Assembly: GCF_003362805.1 (NCBI RefSeq)
Contig: NZ_QNQT01000001.1
Location: forward strand, 992,001-1,056,000
Length of the DNA stretch: 64,000 bases
Source: Neobacillus piezotolerans
Lineage (GTDB): Bacteria > Bacillota > Bacilli > Bacillales > Cytobacillaceae
Reading direction: 5' to 3'
Shown here: in pieces, positions 42,340 through 51,656 of the stretch
Layout of the letters: each line of letters begins with the position of its first letter
Numbering within the stretch: position 1 is the first letter of the stretch
Notes under the pieces: generated by a model
What the model saw: the letters and a program-made list of their open reading frames with translations, nothing else
Told to the model about the DNA's origin: nothing
Database searches by the model: none
Program-made: the position numbers and the translations under genes

Positions 42340-42967
42340 TTTTCATTTTTTATAGAATGATTTGAAATAAATAACGCCTTAATGCCAACTGAGGCTTTTC
42401 AGGCTGTCGAGAAACTCTTGGCAGCCATAATTAGTTTAAATAACTTAAACATTTCAACTGGCTTTCAGGACAAGGGCTTGATTTGTTTAGTTTTTTTCAG
42501 AACGTTCCATTTGCATTTACTCATATATCTCACCAGCTTTAGGAGAAATTCCAAGATCGGCGGGCGGGTAAAGCGAGATACAAGAAAAACTTTTGATATA
42601 TAAAGACGAAACAAAGGCTAAACCGACCAAAAGGTCACGGCACTAGGGCATCCTATCGGGAATTAGAAATGAACGGATTCGTAACGAAATGAAGTCATGG
42701 ATTAATTCCTAACGGGCGGAAAACAAATCTTCCTTGCTGTGGGAAAAAATACCGGACGGGTCTCGAGGGGGTTCTCATTCTTCAAGGCACCTGGACTAGC
42801 CGCTCGACGGAATAAAGGCCTTACAGATGCTTTCCTTGTTAAACCTCACCTGAAGGGCCAAGAAAAAGCAGAAGGCTAAGGCTTAAAACGCAAGACGGTT
42901 CTGCTTATTACGTAAAAATGAAGAGGTTTAGCTGAAAATCAGAATAATAATCTGGGGGATTAGTATC
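42340..42967. other. Gene-poor stretch with decayed sequence
   Basis: About 630 bp without an intact gene. The segment GGCTGTCGAGAAACTC at about 42403 resembles ends of IS1182-type elements, from memory. Further on, the plus strand reads as short protein-like pieces broken by stops (for example K-G-H-G-T-R-A-S-Y-R-E-L-E at about 42640). It has higher GC than flanking genes. It reads as debris of a mobile element; I cannot name it. Confidence 0.4.
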
Positions 42968-43780
42968 ATGAGCATAAATGAAGAAGGATACCTGTCTGAA
43001 GAGATGAATGAAATTGAGAAAGAGATCTTACATGATAACTACAAGTATTTTAATATTGCCAGAAGACTAAATATATTAGGGCATTCGTTGAAATTTAAGC
43101 TAAATATACATCAGCAAGATGCTCAAGAAATTACAGCAGCCACTTTGTATGTATCATTGTTAGAGAGTTTTAATTCAATATACATACTGACATCTAAAGG
43201 TCTAATTGTCGATGCTAATATATTGTTAAGAAGTTTGCTAGAAAAAACATTAAGGCTAAAATATGTTTCAATGACCTATGAAAATGCAATACATTACCAC
43301 ATGGCTTCTGAAAAAGAACGCTTAAAGTTATTAAATTCAATTCATAATGCTAAAGAAGGTGTCTTTAGTAATGAGGTACGTAGCACAATCACTAAAGAAG
43401 AGATAGATAACCTGAAAGAAAGGATTGACCTCGAAGGGGTTAAAGAACTTCCTTCAAATGAAGTGCTTGCTAGAATGACAGGATTAGAGATGATTTACCA
43501 AAATGCTTATCGGATTTTGAATAGTTATGTACATACTAATGCAACCTTGATAAATAAATTTGTGAATACCAATGAAAAGGGAATGATTACAGATTTAAAC
43601 TGGTTTTCACATTTTAATAATAATTCTTCTGAGGTTGAACAGGTAATGTTTTCTACCCTCTATTTAATCATAACTGCAACTGAGACAATTATTGAGTTGT
43701 TTGAGTTAGAATATGGTGAATTAATACAAAGTTTAACTGAGGAACTTGATCAGTTAGTTTCGTTACGCATGGATCAATAA
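42968..43780 (+). CDS. DUF5677-family protein
   Basis: A 270-residue all-helical protein. The block I-L-L-R-S-L-L-E-K-T-L-R-L-K-Y (about 81-95) and Y-R-I-L-N-S-Y-V-H (about 180-188) match DUF5677 proteins, which are thought to share the HEPN-like helical fold. The R...H near 181-188 is not the strict R-x4-6-H RNase motif, so activity is uncertain. ATG 42968 follows GGGGGATTAG. It is a single gene between two defence operons. Confidence 0.72.
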   Translation: MSINEEGYLSEEMNEIEKEILHDNYKYFNIARRLNILGHSLKFKLNIHQQDAQEITAATLYVSLLESFNSIYILTSKGLIVDANILLRSLLEKTLRLKYVSMTYENAIHYHMASEKERLKLLNSIHNAKEGVFSNEVRSTITKEEIDNLKERIDLEGVKELPSNEVLARMTGLEMIYQNAYRILNSYVHTNATLINKFVNTNEKGMITDLNWFSHFNNNSSEVEQVMFSTLYLIITATETIIELFELEYGELIQSLTEELDQLVSLRMDQ

Positions 43781-44162
43781 ATAAGATAAAAGTAGACCAA
43801 AACGCTTGAATCTTTTCAAGCGTATGTCTTAAAAGTGATAATAAACTACAAGCTTTGCATGTGTGTTGTCTGTTATAAAGCCGAACCAATTTTGTTAAAT
43901 ACTTAATGTAACTGTCAGTTTCAAGGGCGGTTATTTTTTTTGGATATATTCATTCTGAATGCCCGAAAGACCATTCGAACCAGGGAGTGTTTCAATGGGA
44001 TTAGCAGGCCATCTGTCTTATGAGCCTTTGAATTGCCTTTCAGGTGAAGCAGGTAGAGAGGAAGTTCTCTATGTTTGTTTTGCCTTTTTTTCAGTGGTCT
44101 GAAGAGAAGTCGGCAGACTCCTGTTATCTATTTACTGAGGATGTAAAAAACATAAAGTCACT
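43781..44162. other. Gene-free stretch
   Basis: No supported gene on either strand. It holds a hairpin at about 43811-43831 (ACGCTTGAA with TTCAAGCGT) without a T-run. Confidence 0.45.
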
Positions 44163-44500
44163 TTATTTTTTGGATATTTTAATTTGTTCGCGAGGGATAG
44201 TATTGAGAGCTTTTTCGATACCTAGATTAAAAACGAGTAGTTTTAGAACACGTTGCAACTCTTGTTCCGAATATAGAAGCTTACCCTCCTCCCGTGCAAT
44301 TTCCCATTTTTCAAGGAGATAATGGCGAAGTGTATCGTAGTCAAGTGGGTGGGATTCCATCCTGAGCTCTAATTTCGGGACTCTTTTTTCATACTCTTAC
44401 GATGTGCGATATATTTCTTGCAACTGCTCCTGTGAGTAAGGCAGGTTTTTAAGGGGAGATAAACAACTTAAAGGCGGTAGAACTCGAATCATTACAGGAG
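44163..44500 (-). pseudogene. Broken gene with one in-frame stop
   Basis: On the minus strand one frame stays protein-like from about 44500 to 44163. It begins near L-K-N-L-P-Y-S-Q-E-Q-L-Q-E-I-Y, meets TAA at 44397-44399, and goes on E-Y-E-K-R-V-P-K-L-E-L to K-I-S-K-K. The two parts share acidic, helical character and codon use. Only the last 65 codons have a start (ATG 44360), with a weak ribosome site. I read it as a small gene inactivated by a nonsense change; no family recognised. Confidence 0.45.
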
Positions 44501-44825
44501 CAATTTTATATTACGAAAAAAGCACGTATGGAACTATTAGGATAGTGGAACGTATGAAGATAGAACATGAGTCGAGGGATTATTTGAGAAATATGTCGTA
44601 TTGATTGAAAATGGATTAATTCTTCTTTGAGATTGTATAGCTCATAAGATTTGCTTATCATTAATAATAATTGAATACCTTTTGATTTTTATTGTAAATT
44701 AAAGGGTTTTAGTAAAAAAAATAGAATTACTTCCTTATGGGAAATTTGGCTTATTTGTGTTAGTCATTAAGAAACGTTTAAAGTATTTATAAAAGTAACG
44801 ATTAATAAGAGTGGATGTGAAATAG

Positions 44826-45857
44826 ATGGATTATAGAAATAATTCATTTTGTAATGGTCTATTATTTCAATCAGACTTTACTAATACCCTTACAGAACTT
44901 CAAAGCATTAATGTCAATATACCTGAAAATCCTACAAACGTTCAAGTTGACTTACAACATCTTTCATTTCCTCCAAACGGACAGTTAGTAACACCAATTG
45001 ATCAAGTGAATTCCCATCAATTGGACCCTGCTAACGGGAGTAAACAGCTTCAGAAGAATAGAACTATAGCTGCATACGATGAATCAATGGTCAAATACAC
45101 GTGTCTAGAAGGAACAGCCTATTTAATGTCGCACTCAATTGTAACAACAGGGATTGAAGACTTTCACCCAACGGGTTTACTTACCTTATATTTTTATACT
45201 CGGTCAAAAGAAATAACTAATAAATCTAAATACCTTAAGTACTCTTCGGATCCAGAAATGGATTCCAAGAAGGATTATATATTAGACAAAATCGAGCTGT
45301 TATCTGAATATACTCCCCAAAAATCAATTCTACTTATTGATGGACCATTAATAGGGGGAGATGTATATACATACATGATAAGGTCAATTCAAAGGTTTCT
45401 AGATAAGGATATAATCCCTATTTATTTTGTTAAAAATAGCAATAGTAATCTGGTGACAGACAACATTCCTGAATTTTATGAAAAATTTAATTCTGACATG
45501 CACTGGGCATTTCCATATTTGTCTCAAGGTGAACGGACAAACTTCTTTAAATATGCTGATAAAAACAATCCTGATAATGCTAAGGTTTTTTGTTACTTAA
45601 AGGGATTTAATTCAAGCCCACAAAGAGTGGAATTCCATGTTGATACCTTTAATAAATATCAAACTGAGATTAGTGATTTAATGGATCTTATTTATTATTT
45701 GTTGCTAGTACAAGGCGACTTAAAAAATCCACAAGTAAGACCTATTGCAATTGCAGAAAGATATGCGAGGGAATTCATTCGCCTAACAAATATAAATAAA
45801 TATTTTAATAACTCGGGACTAATCCCCACAATTAATCAAGAGAGATTTGGATGGTGA
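44826..45857 (+). CDS. nurA: NurA-domain nuclease
   Basis: A 343-residue protein with the NurA 5'-3' nuclease fold (RNase H-like). The catalytic acids are visible: D85 in I-A-A-Y-D-E-S and D172 in L-L-I-D-G-P-L. A C-terminal helix P-I-A-I-A-E-R-Y-A-R-E-F closes the domain. The first 75 residues are an extra N-terminal region. In archaea NurA works with the HerA translocase to resect DNA ends. Here it is the first gene of a five-gene operon and sits directly before herA (5 bp gap). AT-rich. GGATGTG upstream of ATG 44826 is a modest ribosome site. Confidence 0.85.
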   Translation: MDYRNNSFCNGLLFQSDFTNTLTELQSINVNIPENPTNVQVDLQHLSFPPNGQLVTPIDQVNSHQLDPANGSKQLQKNRTIAAYDESMVKYTCLEGTAYLMSHSIVTTGIEDFHPTGLLTLYFYTRSKEITNKSKYLKYSSDPEMDSKKDYILDKIELLSEYTPQKSILLIDGPLIGGDVYTYMIRSIQRFLDKDIIPIYFVKNSNSNLVTDNIPEFYEKFNSDMHWAFPYLSQGERTNFFKYADKNNPDNAKVFCYLKGFNSSPQRVEFHVDTFNKYQTEISDLMDLIYYLLLVQGDLKNPQVRPIAIAERYAREFIRLTNINKYFNNSGLIPTINQERFGW

Positions 45858-45862
45858 AGTAG

Positions 45863-47431
45863 ATGACCTGGATAGTCGTAGGTGAAGAAAAAGGATTTGT
45901 AAAGTTAGTATCAAAGAGTGGAACTCCAGGATTACTTCCAAAGGGTTCATACCTAACCGTGGAAAATGGTGATAACAAATTTATTCTTCGTGTAGATGAA
46001 AGCACACAGTATGAACCATATAGTCCTTCCCCTTTAATTATTGATATGGATTTGGCTCCTTTAAAGCAAGATCAGAAGTGCCAAAACATTATATATGCAA
46101 AGAGAGTAAAAGATCTCTGTGAACGTGATGATGGGTTAATTAACTATTTACCATCACAAACAAAAGCAAGAAGATCTAATAAGGATGAAGTACAATTAGC
46201 GATTGGCTCAGGGGAGATTGGGCCTGAAATTCTTTTAGCTACAGTACACTCTAGTCAAAATCATCTTTTAATTGACAATGAACGCGCACCAATAACTGTA
46301 AAGTTACCAAAAGAAATGTTTTTTCATCAGACCCTTATATGTGGAAAAACGGGAGGAGGAAAAACGGTTGGTTCAAAATATCTAGCACAATATTTCGTTG
46401 AGGAATTGAATGGTGCCGTACTGGCTATTAATGTAAAAGATGATGATTTTCTTAAGATGGATAAAGCAACTATAACTAAAAGTGAACATGTTAAACGGGA
46501 ATGGGATTATTTAGATTTAAAACCTCATGGAATTGAAAATTTTACAGTTTATTACCCACCCAATGATGACATCTTTACTTCGCCAGGTGTTAATAGAGAT
46601 CTTTGTCAAAGCGTTACCTTAAATGTAAACGAAATTGAACCAGATGCGCTTACTGGATTGATACGAGGTATTACTGATGTAGGCGCTCAAAACTTACCAA
46701 ATATTTTTAGATATTGGCAGGTAACCATTAATAACGCCGGAAATAACGAATATACTTTTGGGGATTTTGTCAGGTATTTTGCTGATGCAGAAAATGATGG
46801 TAGAAGGTTTATTACTATGAATGCTAGAGAGGAAGAAACAGCTGAAATTACTTTACACCCTGGGACATTTCATAATCTGCTAAGAAACCTTATTCTTGCT
46901 CAGGAATTCTTTGATAATCCAGATGCAAAGTCTTTAAACTGGGATGATATTTTATATCCAGGAAAAATGTCAGTAATTAATGTTGCTTGTAAAAGTGGAG
47001 TTGAGTTTGGTTCGATATTATTAAGACACTTATTGAGTAAAATTGTTGAAGCAAAGTCAAAAAGAAAATCAAAAGTTCCAGTATTGATAATAATTGATGA
47101 AGTCCATCAATTTTATAACTCAGAGAGTTCAAAGGAAGCTCTTGGGGATCTCGATACAATTTGTAGAACAGGTAGAAGTCAAGAGATAGGAGTAATTTTC
47201 TCTTCACAAAACCCTCAAGACATTCCTAGGGGATTGGGGAGTGTAATCAACACTAAAATTTTCTTCAAAACAGATAATACTTCGATTAAGTCTCATGGTT
47301 TAAATTATTCTAATGAAGAAATTGAAAATTTAAAACAAGGATATGCAGCAGTATCTATTCATAACATGTCTCAAGTGAAATTTGTTAAGTTTCCCCTTGC
47401 CATGTCAGGGGTCTTTGAAAAGGAGGTATAA
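45863..47431 (+). CDS. herA: HerA-type DNA translocase ATPase
   Basis: A 522-residue FtsK/HerA ATPase. The N-terminal beta-barrel (HAS-barrel, about 1-60) is followed by Walker A G-K-T-G-G-G-K-T at 161-168, Walker B L-I-I-I-D-E at 408-413, the R-T-G-R-S-Q arginine-finger region near 435-440 and S-S-Q-N near 447. HerA forms a hexameric ring that pumps DNA into NurA. The proximity of the two genes makes a working pair very likely. It is followed after two bases by the small gene. Confidence 0.9.
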   Translation: MTWIVVGEEKGFVKLVSKSGTPGLLPKGSYLTVENGDNKFILRVDESTQYEPYSPSPLIIDMDLAPLKQDQKCQNIIYAKRVKDLCERDDGLINYLPSQTKARRSNKDEVQLAIGSGEIGPEILLATVHSSQNHLLIDNERAPITVKLPKEMFFHQTLICGKTGGGKTVGSKYLAQYFVEELNGAVLAINVKDDDFLKMDKATITKSEHVKREWDYLDLKPHGIENFTVYYPPNDDIFTSPGVNRDLCQSVTLNVNEIEPDALTGLIRGITDVGAQNLPNIFRYWQVTINNAGNNEYTFGDFVRYFADAENDGRRFITMNAREEETAEITLHPGTFHNLLRNLILAQEFFDNPDAKSLNWDDILYPGKMSVINVACKSGVEFGSILLRHLLSKIVEAKSKRKSKVPVLIIIDEVHQFYNSESSKEALGDLDTICRTGRSQEIGVIFSSQNPQDIPRGLGSVINTKIFFKTDNTSIKSHGLNYSNEEIENLKQGYAAVSIHNMSQVKFVKFPLAMSGVFEKEV

Positions 47432-47433
47432 TC

Positions 47434-47586
47434 TTGAGGGAAGAAAATATTTTACATTTTTTCGATAAATTATTAAATGACAAATTAGAATTAGAAATTT
47501 TAAACCTTATCGACCAGAACTTAAATGAAGAAGCTGTTTTAAAAACCTTATTATTAGGGGATTTAGAAGGTGAAAATGATGATTAA
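47434..47586 (+). CDS. 50-residue acidic protein between herA and the ATPase gene
   Basis: TTG 47434 follows AAAAGGAGGT by six bases, and 50 codons end at TAA 47584. The product is acidic and Leu-rich (F-F-D-K-L-L-N-D-K and L-I-D-Q-N-L-N), probably two helices. It overlaps the next start by 11 bp, and herA stops only two bases before it. Tight packing on both sides makes it a real part of the operon, perhaps a linker subunit between HerA and the ATPase. No family recognised. Confidence 0.72.
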   Translation: MREENILHFFDKLLNDKLELEILNLIDQNLNEEAVLKTLLLGDLEGENDD

Positions 47587-49711
47587 TTATAATTACACAT
47601 TAAGAAGGAATGAAGGGGATACTAATGTTTTATATGTACCTAAGAAGATTCCAACACAATTACCCAATTTAGTTTATATAGAAGGGCCAAACTCTTTGGG
47701 TAAAAGCACACTTCTAAATATTGTTGCTTTGGGTATAAATGGACTTAAGAACGAAAGTATAAACAGTGCACTCAGAAAAAAAATGAACGCACTCTTAGAA
47801 TCATCACACCAGCAGCTTTCTTTTGAAATATCTATACAGAATAACGACGGTAGTATTGAAATAGTTTCGGAAAAGCAAGAGGATAGCAAACAGATAATTG
47901 TGTATGAAAACATGAATGGTGTAAAAAAGCCAATATCCCCAGAGAAATTGCAGCGAGAATATAACGTAATATATGATATCCCTTTTAACCCAATAGAAAG
48001 AATAGACCAATTAACATTAACAATAAAAAGTACACAAGAAAATTACGGTAGCAGGATAGCGTTACTTAGGAAATATATTAACCAAGTAATTGCGGAAATT
48101 AAAAATGCAAAAAACCCTGAACAGATTTTGGCGTTGAAGGAAAATATTGAATCTTTGAAAAGAGATCAAAAAGAGCTAAAAACTAAGCTGAATGCAAACG
48201 TGATATACCTTGATATTCTAGAAAAGTACACATTCATTAATAATTATCTTGAATTTTCTAATCAAATTAAGAAGGCACAAAATGAAATAGAAAAACTTAA
48301 AAAGAAGCAAACAACAAACAAACGCCAAATATCAAGAAAAAGTAATGCATTTTCAAAATTAATAGACCAAGCAAAAGATACAGTGGATTTATTAGAAAAA
48401 CAATTTAATGAAGTTACACCCAAATTGAAAAAGATTTTAAGCAAAAATCAAGAGCAACTAATTCAGTTGTGGGAATTAATAGATATCCAATCTTCTTTTA
48501 AAGAATTAACCTTCAATAACAAATTTCAAAATTTAATTTCTTTATTTAAATCAGATTTATCTAAATTAATTAAAGATGATCATTATATAAATACATATGA
48601 AGAAACAGAGGTCATTGGGAAATTAATTACCTTATTAGATGAATATAAATTTAAAAATATAATTATACCTGGTTATGGCAAGAAGGTATCTGAATTCATC
48701 GATATCTTAAAAGAAGAAATCAAGAAGCAGAATGATAAAGCAACTTATTTTATTAATATAAGATCAATGATTGAAAGTCTTGATAAGATAAATAGCTATA
48801 GAAAAATGTTAGAGGACGATATATTTCCAAGGATTAGAGAAATTAGTAAGAATGAAGACTGGTTTGAAGTTGAAGATTTTTCATCATCATTAAACGATTT
48901 ACAAAATAAATTAAAACAACTAGAAAATGAATTGAATTATTATGAAAAATTATGCATTAAGAAAGACATTGATATTTCAAATATCGAAATACTAAACTCA
49001 CAATTGAATGAGCTGTATTCATCAAATGCAATTAGTGATTATGAAAAAAGTCTTACAGAGGATCAACTAACAGAAAAGCTTTCCTTTATTAATGCAGAAA
49101 TCAGTAAAGATGAAAAAGATCTTAAGAAAATTACTGATTTTATTGTATTAAAGGGCTTGGAGCTTGAGCGATTGGAATCAAAAGAGCCTCATCCTTATCA
49201 AGAAAAGTTAGAGTACTTATCAAAATTACAAAAAACATGTTTGGAGTTGGAACAAAAGTTTAGAATTAAATACACCTCATATATCGATAACATCATTAAT
49301 AATAAAAAATATGAAAAAAATGATGATGATCAAAAAAGATATTTTAATGAAGTAGCACAATACTTAGGAAAAAGAATAGGAGAAGTTAGATATATTGATA
49401 ATGTGTATACAGCTGAAGCAGTAGATATTATTGAAGGTGTAATAAGAACAAAAGAAGGAAAGATAATACACTTAACTGATATGGGGACAGGGCAAAGTCA
49501 AAGTGCATATTTGCTTGCTCAATTAAATACATCGGATAATAGGAAAATCATTGCCCTTTTTGACGAAGTAGCAATGATGGATAAAAATTCTCTAGAGCCA
49601 ATTTTCTTGAAAATGAAGGAACTTTATGAGAAAGGCAAGCTATTAGTGGGAATAGTAGTTCAAAAGGGAGATCAAGTTAGAATTGAAAAAATAGAGGATA
49701 TTTTGAGGTGA
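47576..49711 (+). CDS. SMC/Rad50-like coiled-coil ATPase
   Basis: A 711-residue ABC-type ATPase. Walker A is I-E-G-P-N-S-L-G-K-S-T near residue 36-46. A long coiled coil occupies about 150-600. The signature region is L-T-D-M-G-T-G-Q-S-Q near 640 and Walker B I-A-L-F-D-E-V-A near 665. The order (N-terminal Walker A, coiled coil, C-terminal signature and Walker B) is that of SMC, Rad50 and RecN. Rad50 bridges DNA ends in resection together with HerA-NurA in archaea. ATG 47576 overlaps the small gene; no Mre11-like partner is present. Confidence 0.87.
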   Translation: MMINYNYTLRRNEGDTNVLYVPKKIPTQLPNLVYIEGPNSLGKSTLLNIVALGINGLKNESINSALRKKMNALLESSHQQLSFEISIQNNDGSIEIVSEKQEDSKQIIVYENMNGVKKPISPEKLQREYNVIYDIPFNPIERIDQLTLTIKSTQENYGSRIALLRKYINQVIAEIKNAKNPEQILALKENIESLKRDQKELKTKLNANVIYLDILEKYTFINNYLEFSNQIKKAQNEIEKLKKKQTTNKRQISRKSNAFSKLIDQAKDTVDLLEKQFNEVTPKLKKILSKNQEQLIQLWELIDIQSSFKELTFNNKFQNLISLFKSDLSKLIKDDHYINTYEETEVIGKLITLLDEYKFKNIIIPGYGKKVSEFIDILKEEIKKQNDKATYFINIRSMIESLDKINSYRKMLEDDIFPRIREISKNEDWFEVEDFSSSLNDLQNKLKQLENELNYYEKLCIKKDIDISNIEILNSQLNELYSSNAISDYEKSLTEDQLTEKLSFINAEISKDEKDLKKITDFIVLKGLELERLESKEPHPYQEKLEYLSKLQKTCLELEQKFRIKYTSYIDNIINNKKYEKNDDDQKRYFNEVAQYLGKRIGEVRYIDNVYTAEAVDIIEGVIRTKEGKIIHLTDMGTGQSQSAYLLAQLNTSDNRKIIALFDEVAMMDKNSLEPIFLKMKELYEKGKLLVGIVVQKGDQVRIEKIEDILR

Positions 49712-49715
49712 TCAT

Positions 49716-50597
49716 ATGGAAAAAGAATTAATTTATATTTTGAGAAAATTTTATGATAAACTTATGCAAAGTTTCCTTTATGAAAAAAAGCTTAAAAACA
49801 ATTCTATATTGATTTCTATGATGGAAGTTAAATCCAATATTAGATATAGAATATTAATGGATGCATCGATCTCCATATACGAGTTACCTAAAACAATTCT
49901 GGATACTTTACTTAATAGGGGCTTAATAGCTGAATCCGATGAGCCTGATAGATTTTTTATTACTGCGAAAGGTGTTTGGGCTATCGAAAAAAGTAATGAG
50001 GATACTCTAGTAAAGTTTATTAACAATAAATTCTTTAATGTTTCTCAAAATAACAAGAAAATATCCGATAAAGAGAAAATAATATTATTTTCAATGATAT
50101 CAGCCCGAACATTTTCCCCTGATTCTTCCATAGATTTAAAAAAAGATCATTATACATTGGATGCTTGGATAAGGATAATAGATTCAACTTCCAAAAAGCT
50201 TTTAGAAATGGGTGTAATTAAAGAAATTACTCTTTCAAATCTGTATGGAAAGAGCGGTAATGAACACAAAGTGAGTCATTTAATTAGGCATACCGATGCA
50301 CTACCTAAAAAAACAAAAGGACTTTTTATGGCAGCAGGAAATCAAAAATACTATCTAAACGTAACTAGTAATGATAGATATTTACATAAAGAAAAAATAT
50401 CGTATATACTTTCCCTTATATTTGATGACGAAAACTTAAAGAAATATGAGACTATAATTGAGGTTGAATCATTTTGTAAAGAACTCGCTTATCAAGAGGC
50501 TCCTTTTTTATTTAATATTGGGGAAGACAATTTCACTTCACATGAGTATGACGATATAATTACAGAAGCAATTAATGAGTCAATATTACTTAGATAG
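49716..50597 (+). CDS. Winged-helix protein of the NurA-HerA operon
   Basis: A 293-residue protein, last in the operon, five bases after the ATPase gene. Residues about 45-100 (I-S-I-Y-E-L-P-K-T-I-L-D-T-L-L-N-R-G-L-I and a basic wing) look like a winged helix; the rest is helical and unrecognised. It could bind DNA or bridge the ATPase to the nuclease. A strong terminator follows after about 45 bp. Confidence 0.78.
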   Translation: MEKELIYILRKFYDKLMQSFLYEKKLKNNSILISMMEVKSNIRYRILMDASISIYELPKTILDTLLNRGLIAESDEPDRFFITAKGVWAIEKSNEDTLVKFINNKFFNVSQNNKKISDKEKIILFSMISARTFSPDSSIDLKKDHYTLDAWIRIIDSTSKKLLEMGVIKEITLSNLYGKSGNEHKVSHLIRHTDALPKKTKGLFMAAGNQKYYLNVTSNDRYLHKEKISYILSLIFDDENLKKYETIIEVESFCKELAYQEAPFLFNIGEDNFTSHEYDDIITEAINESILLR

Positions 50598-50643
50598 CAA
50601 TAAAATGTGGTGTTAATTAATTCTTTTAAACAGTTTCCCTTAT

Positions 50644-50683
50644 AATAGCCGTTAGTTTATTTTGGACTAACGGCTATTTTTAT
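50644..50683. terminator. Terminator of the NurA-HerA operon
   Basis: AATAGCCGTTAG and CTAACGGCTATT form a perfect 12-bp stem followed by TTTATT; a match on both strands serves the convergent small gene. Confidence 0.9.
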
Positions 50684-50741
50684 TGCCAGTACGTTTGTAT
50701 AAAAATCTTTCTCGCTTAACGATAACAATAAATATGCTATT

Positions 50742-50999
50742 TTAAGAGTTTTTTTTAGAAAGAATATAAAGTTCGTCTAAAATCTTTTCAATAAGGAATG
50801 TATCAAGCTCTAATCCGTTAGAATTTAATTTGTTAATTACTTTTTCTTTAGCCTCAGGGTCAATCATTATATTATGGGTAAATCTTAAACCTAACGTTTT
50901 AGCGAATAAAATTCCATCTATGTACAAAGGATAGTTCTGCATCAGCCCTTTTTTCATAGACAAGTCCTGTCCGGAGCTGTTAACCCCTATATTGTTCAT
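50742..50999 (-). CDS. Small protein of unknown function
   Basis: An 85-residue protein. The C-terminal part (I-M-I-D-P-E-A-K-E-K-V-I-N-K-L and L-I-E-K-I-L-D-E-L-Y) is helical and well formed. GGGGAG lies directly before the ATG at 50999, too close to be ideal; an internal ATG at about 50954 is possible. It is convergent with the NurA-HerA operon. No family recognised. Confidence 0.55.
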   Translation of the reverse strand: MNNIGVNSSGQDLSMKKGLMQNYPLYIDGILFAKTLGLRFTHNIMIDPEAKEKVINKLNSNGLELDTFLIEKILDELYILSKKNS

Positions 51000-51223
51000 C
51001 TCCCCAAACCCTTAATAGCTGAAGAATTAAAAGTTCTTTATAGAAATCCCCTGTTGAAGCGAATAATATTTTTACATTTTCTCTTTGCAAATGCGGTATA
51101 TATTAGATGATTCGTAACTATTACGAGATAGTCGAGAGTGAACTCTTGTAACAATAATGTTAATCTCATCATTTTCGATCATCTTCATTAATTTCTGTAA
51201 TTGTGGCCTGTCAGATGTTTTAC
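51000..51223. other. Gene-free stretch before the triplicated repeat
   Basis: No supported gene. It contains a short inverted match (GTAACTATTACGAGATAG region near 51115) and the approach to the repeat copies. Confidence 0.4.
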
Positions 51224-51500
51224 TTCATACAGCCCCTACAAATTTTTGTGTTCGAATTATAATCTTTGGGATTTAAGGAAAACAAGAGTTTGTAAAAAAT
51301 AAATGAAATTAATTTTCTTGAGGTTTATATTTCATACAGCCCCTACTAATTTTTGCGTTCAAATTATATTCTTTGGGATTTAAGGAAAACAAGAGTTTGC
51401 AAAAAATAAATGAAATTAATTTCTTGGGGTTTATATTTCATACAGCCCCTACAAATTTTTGCGTTCGCATTAAATTTTTAAGTTTTTGAGAAACAAGGTT
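51224..51500 (+). repeat. About 106-bp direct repeat in three copies upstream of hsdM
   Basis: Copies start with TTCATACAGCCCCTAC at 51224, 51331 and 51437. The first two run 106-107 bp and share a TTTGGGATTTAAGG core and ATGAAATTAATTT end; the third agrees for about 50 bp then drifts. The CATACAGCCCCTAC block is the best conserved. The array ends about 150 bp before hsdM. Confidence 0.88.
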
Positions 51501-51656
51501 TTTAGAGAAAAGATACAAAATATTATTTTGTACAATTCGTAAGGTATTTGTTATAAGAAGTTTGGTATAAAAAAAATTAAAAAATGAATTCCTTATAATT
51601 TCGATTTACCAATAGGTTATAATTAAATGAGATTAAAACTAAGTAGAGGTGCAGAA

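Noticed and set aside
42382-42603. 73-codon plus-strand frame in the decayed stretch
   Set aside because: No ribosome site and no protein-like character; better explained as debris.
42580-42960. Group II intron fragment
   Set aside because: A GACGGTTCTG near 42892 recalls a domain V end, but no paired partner or maturase gene could be found.
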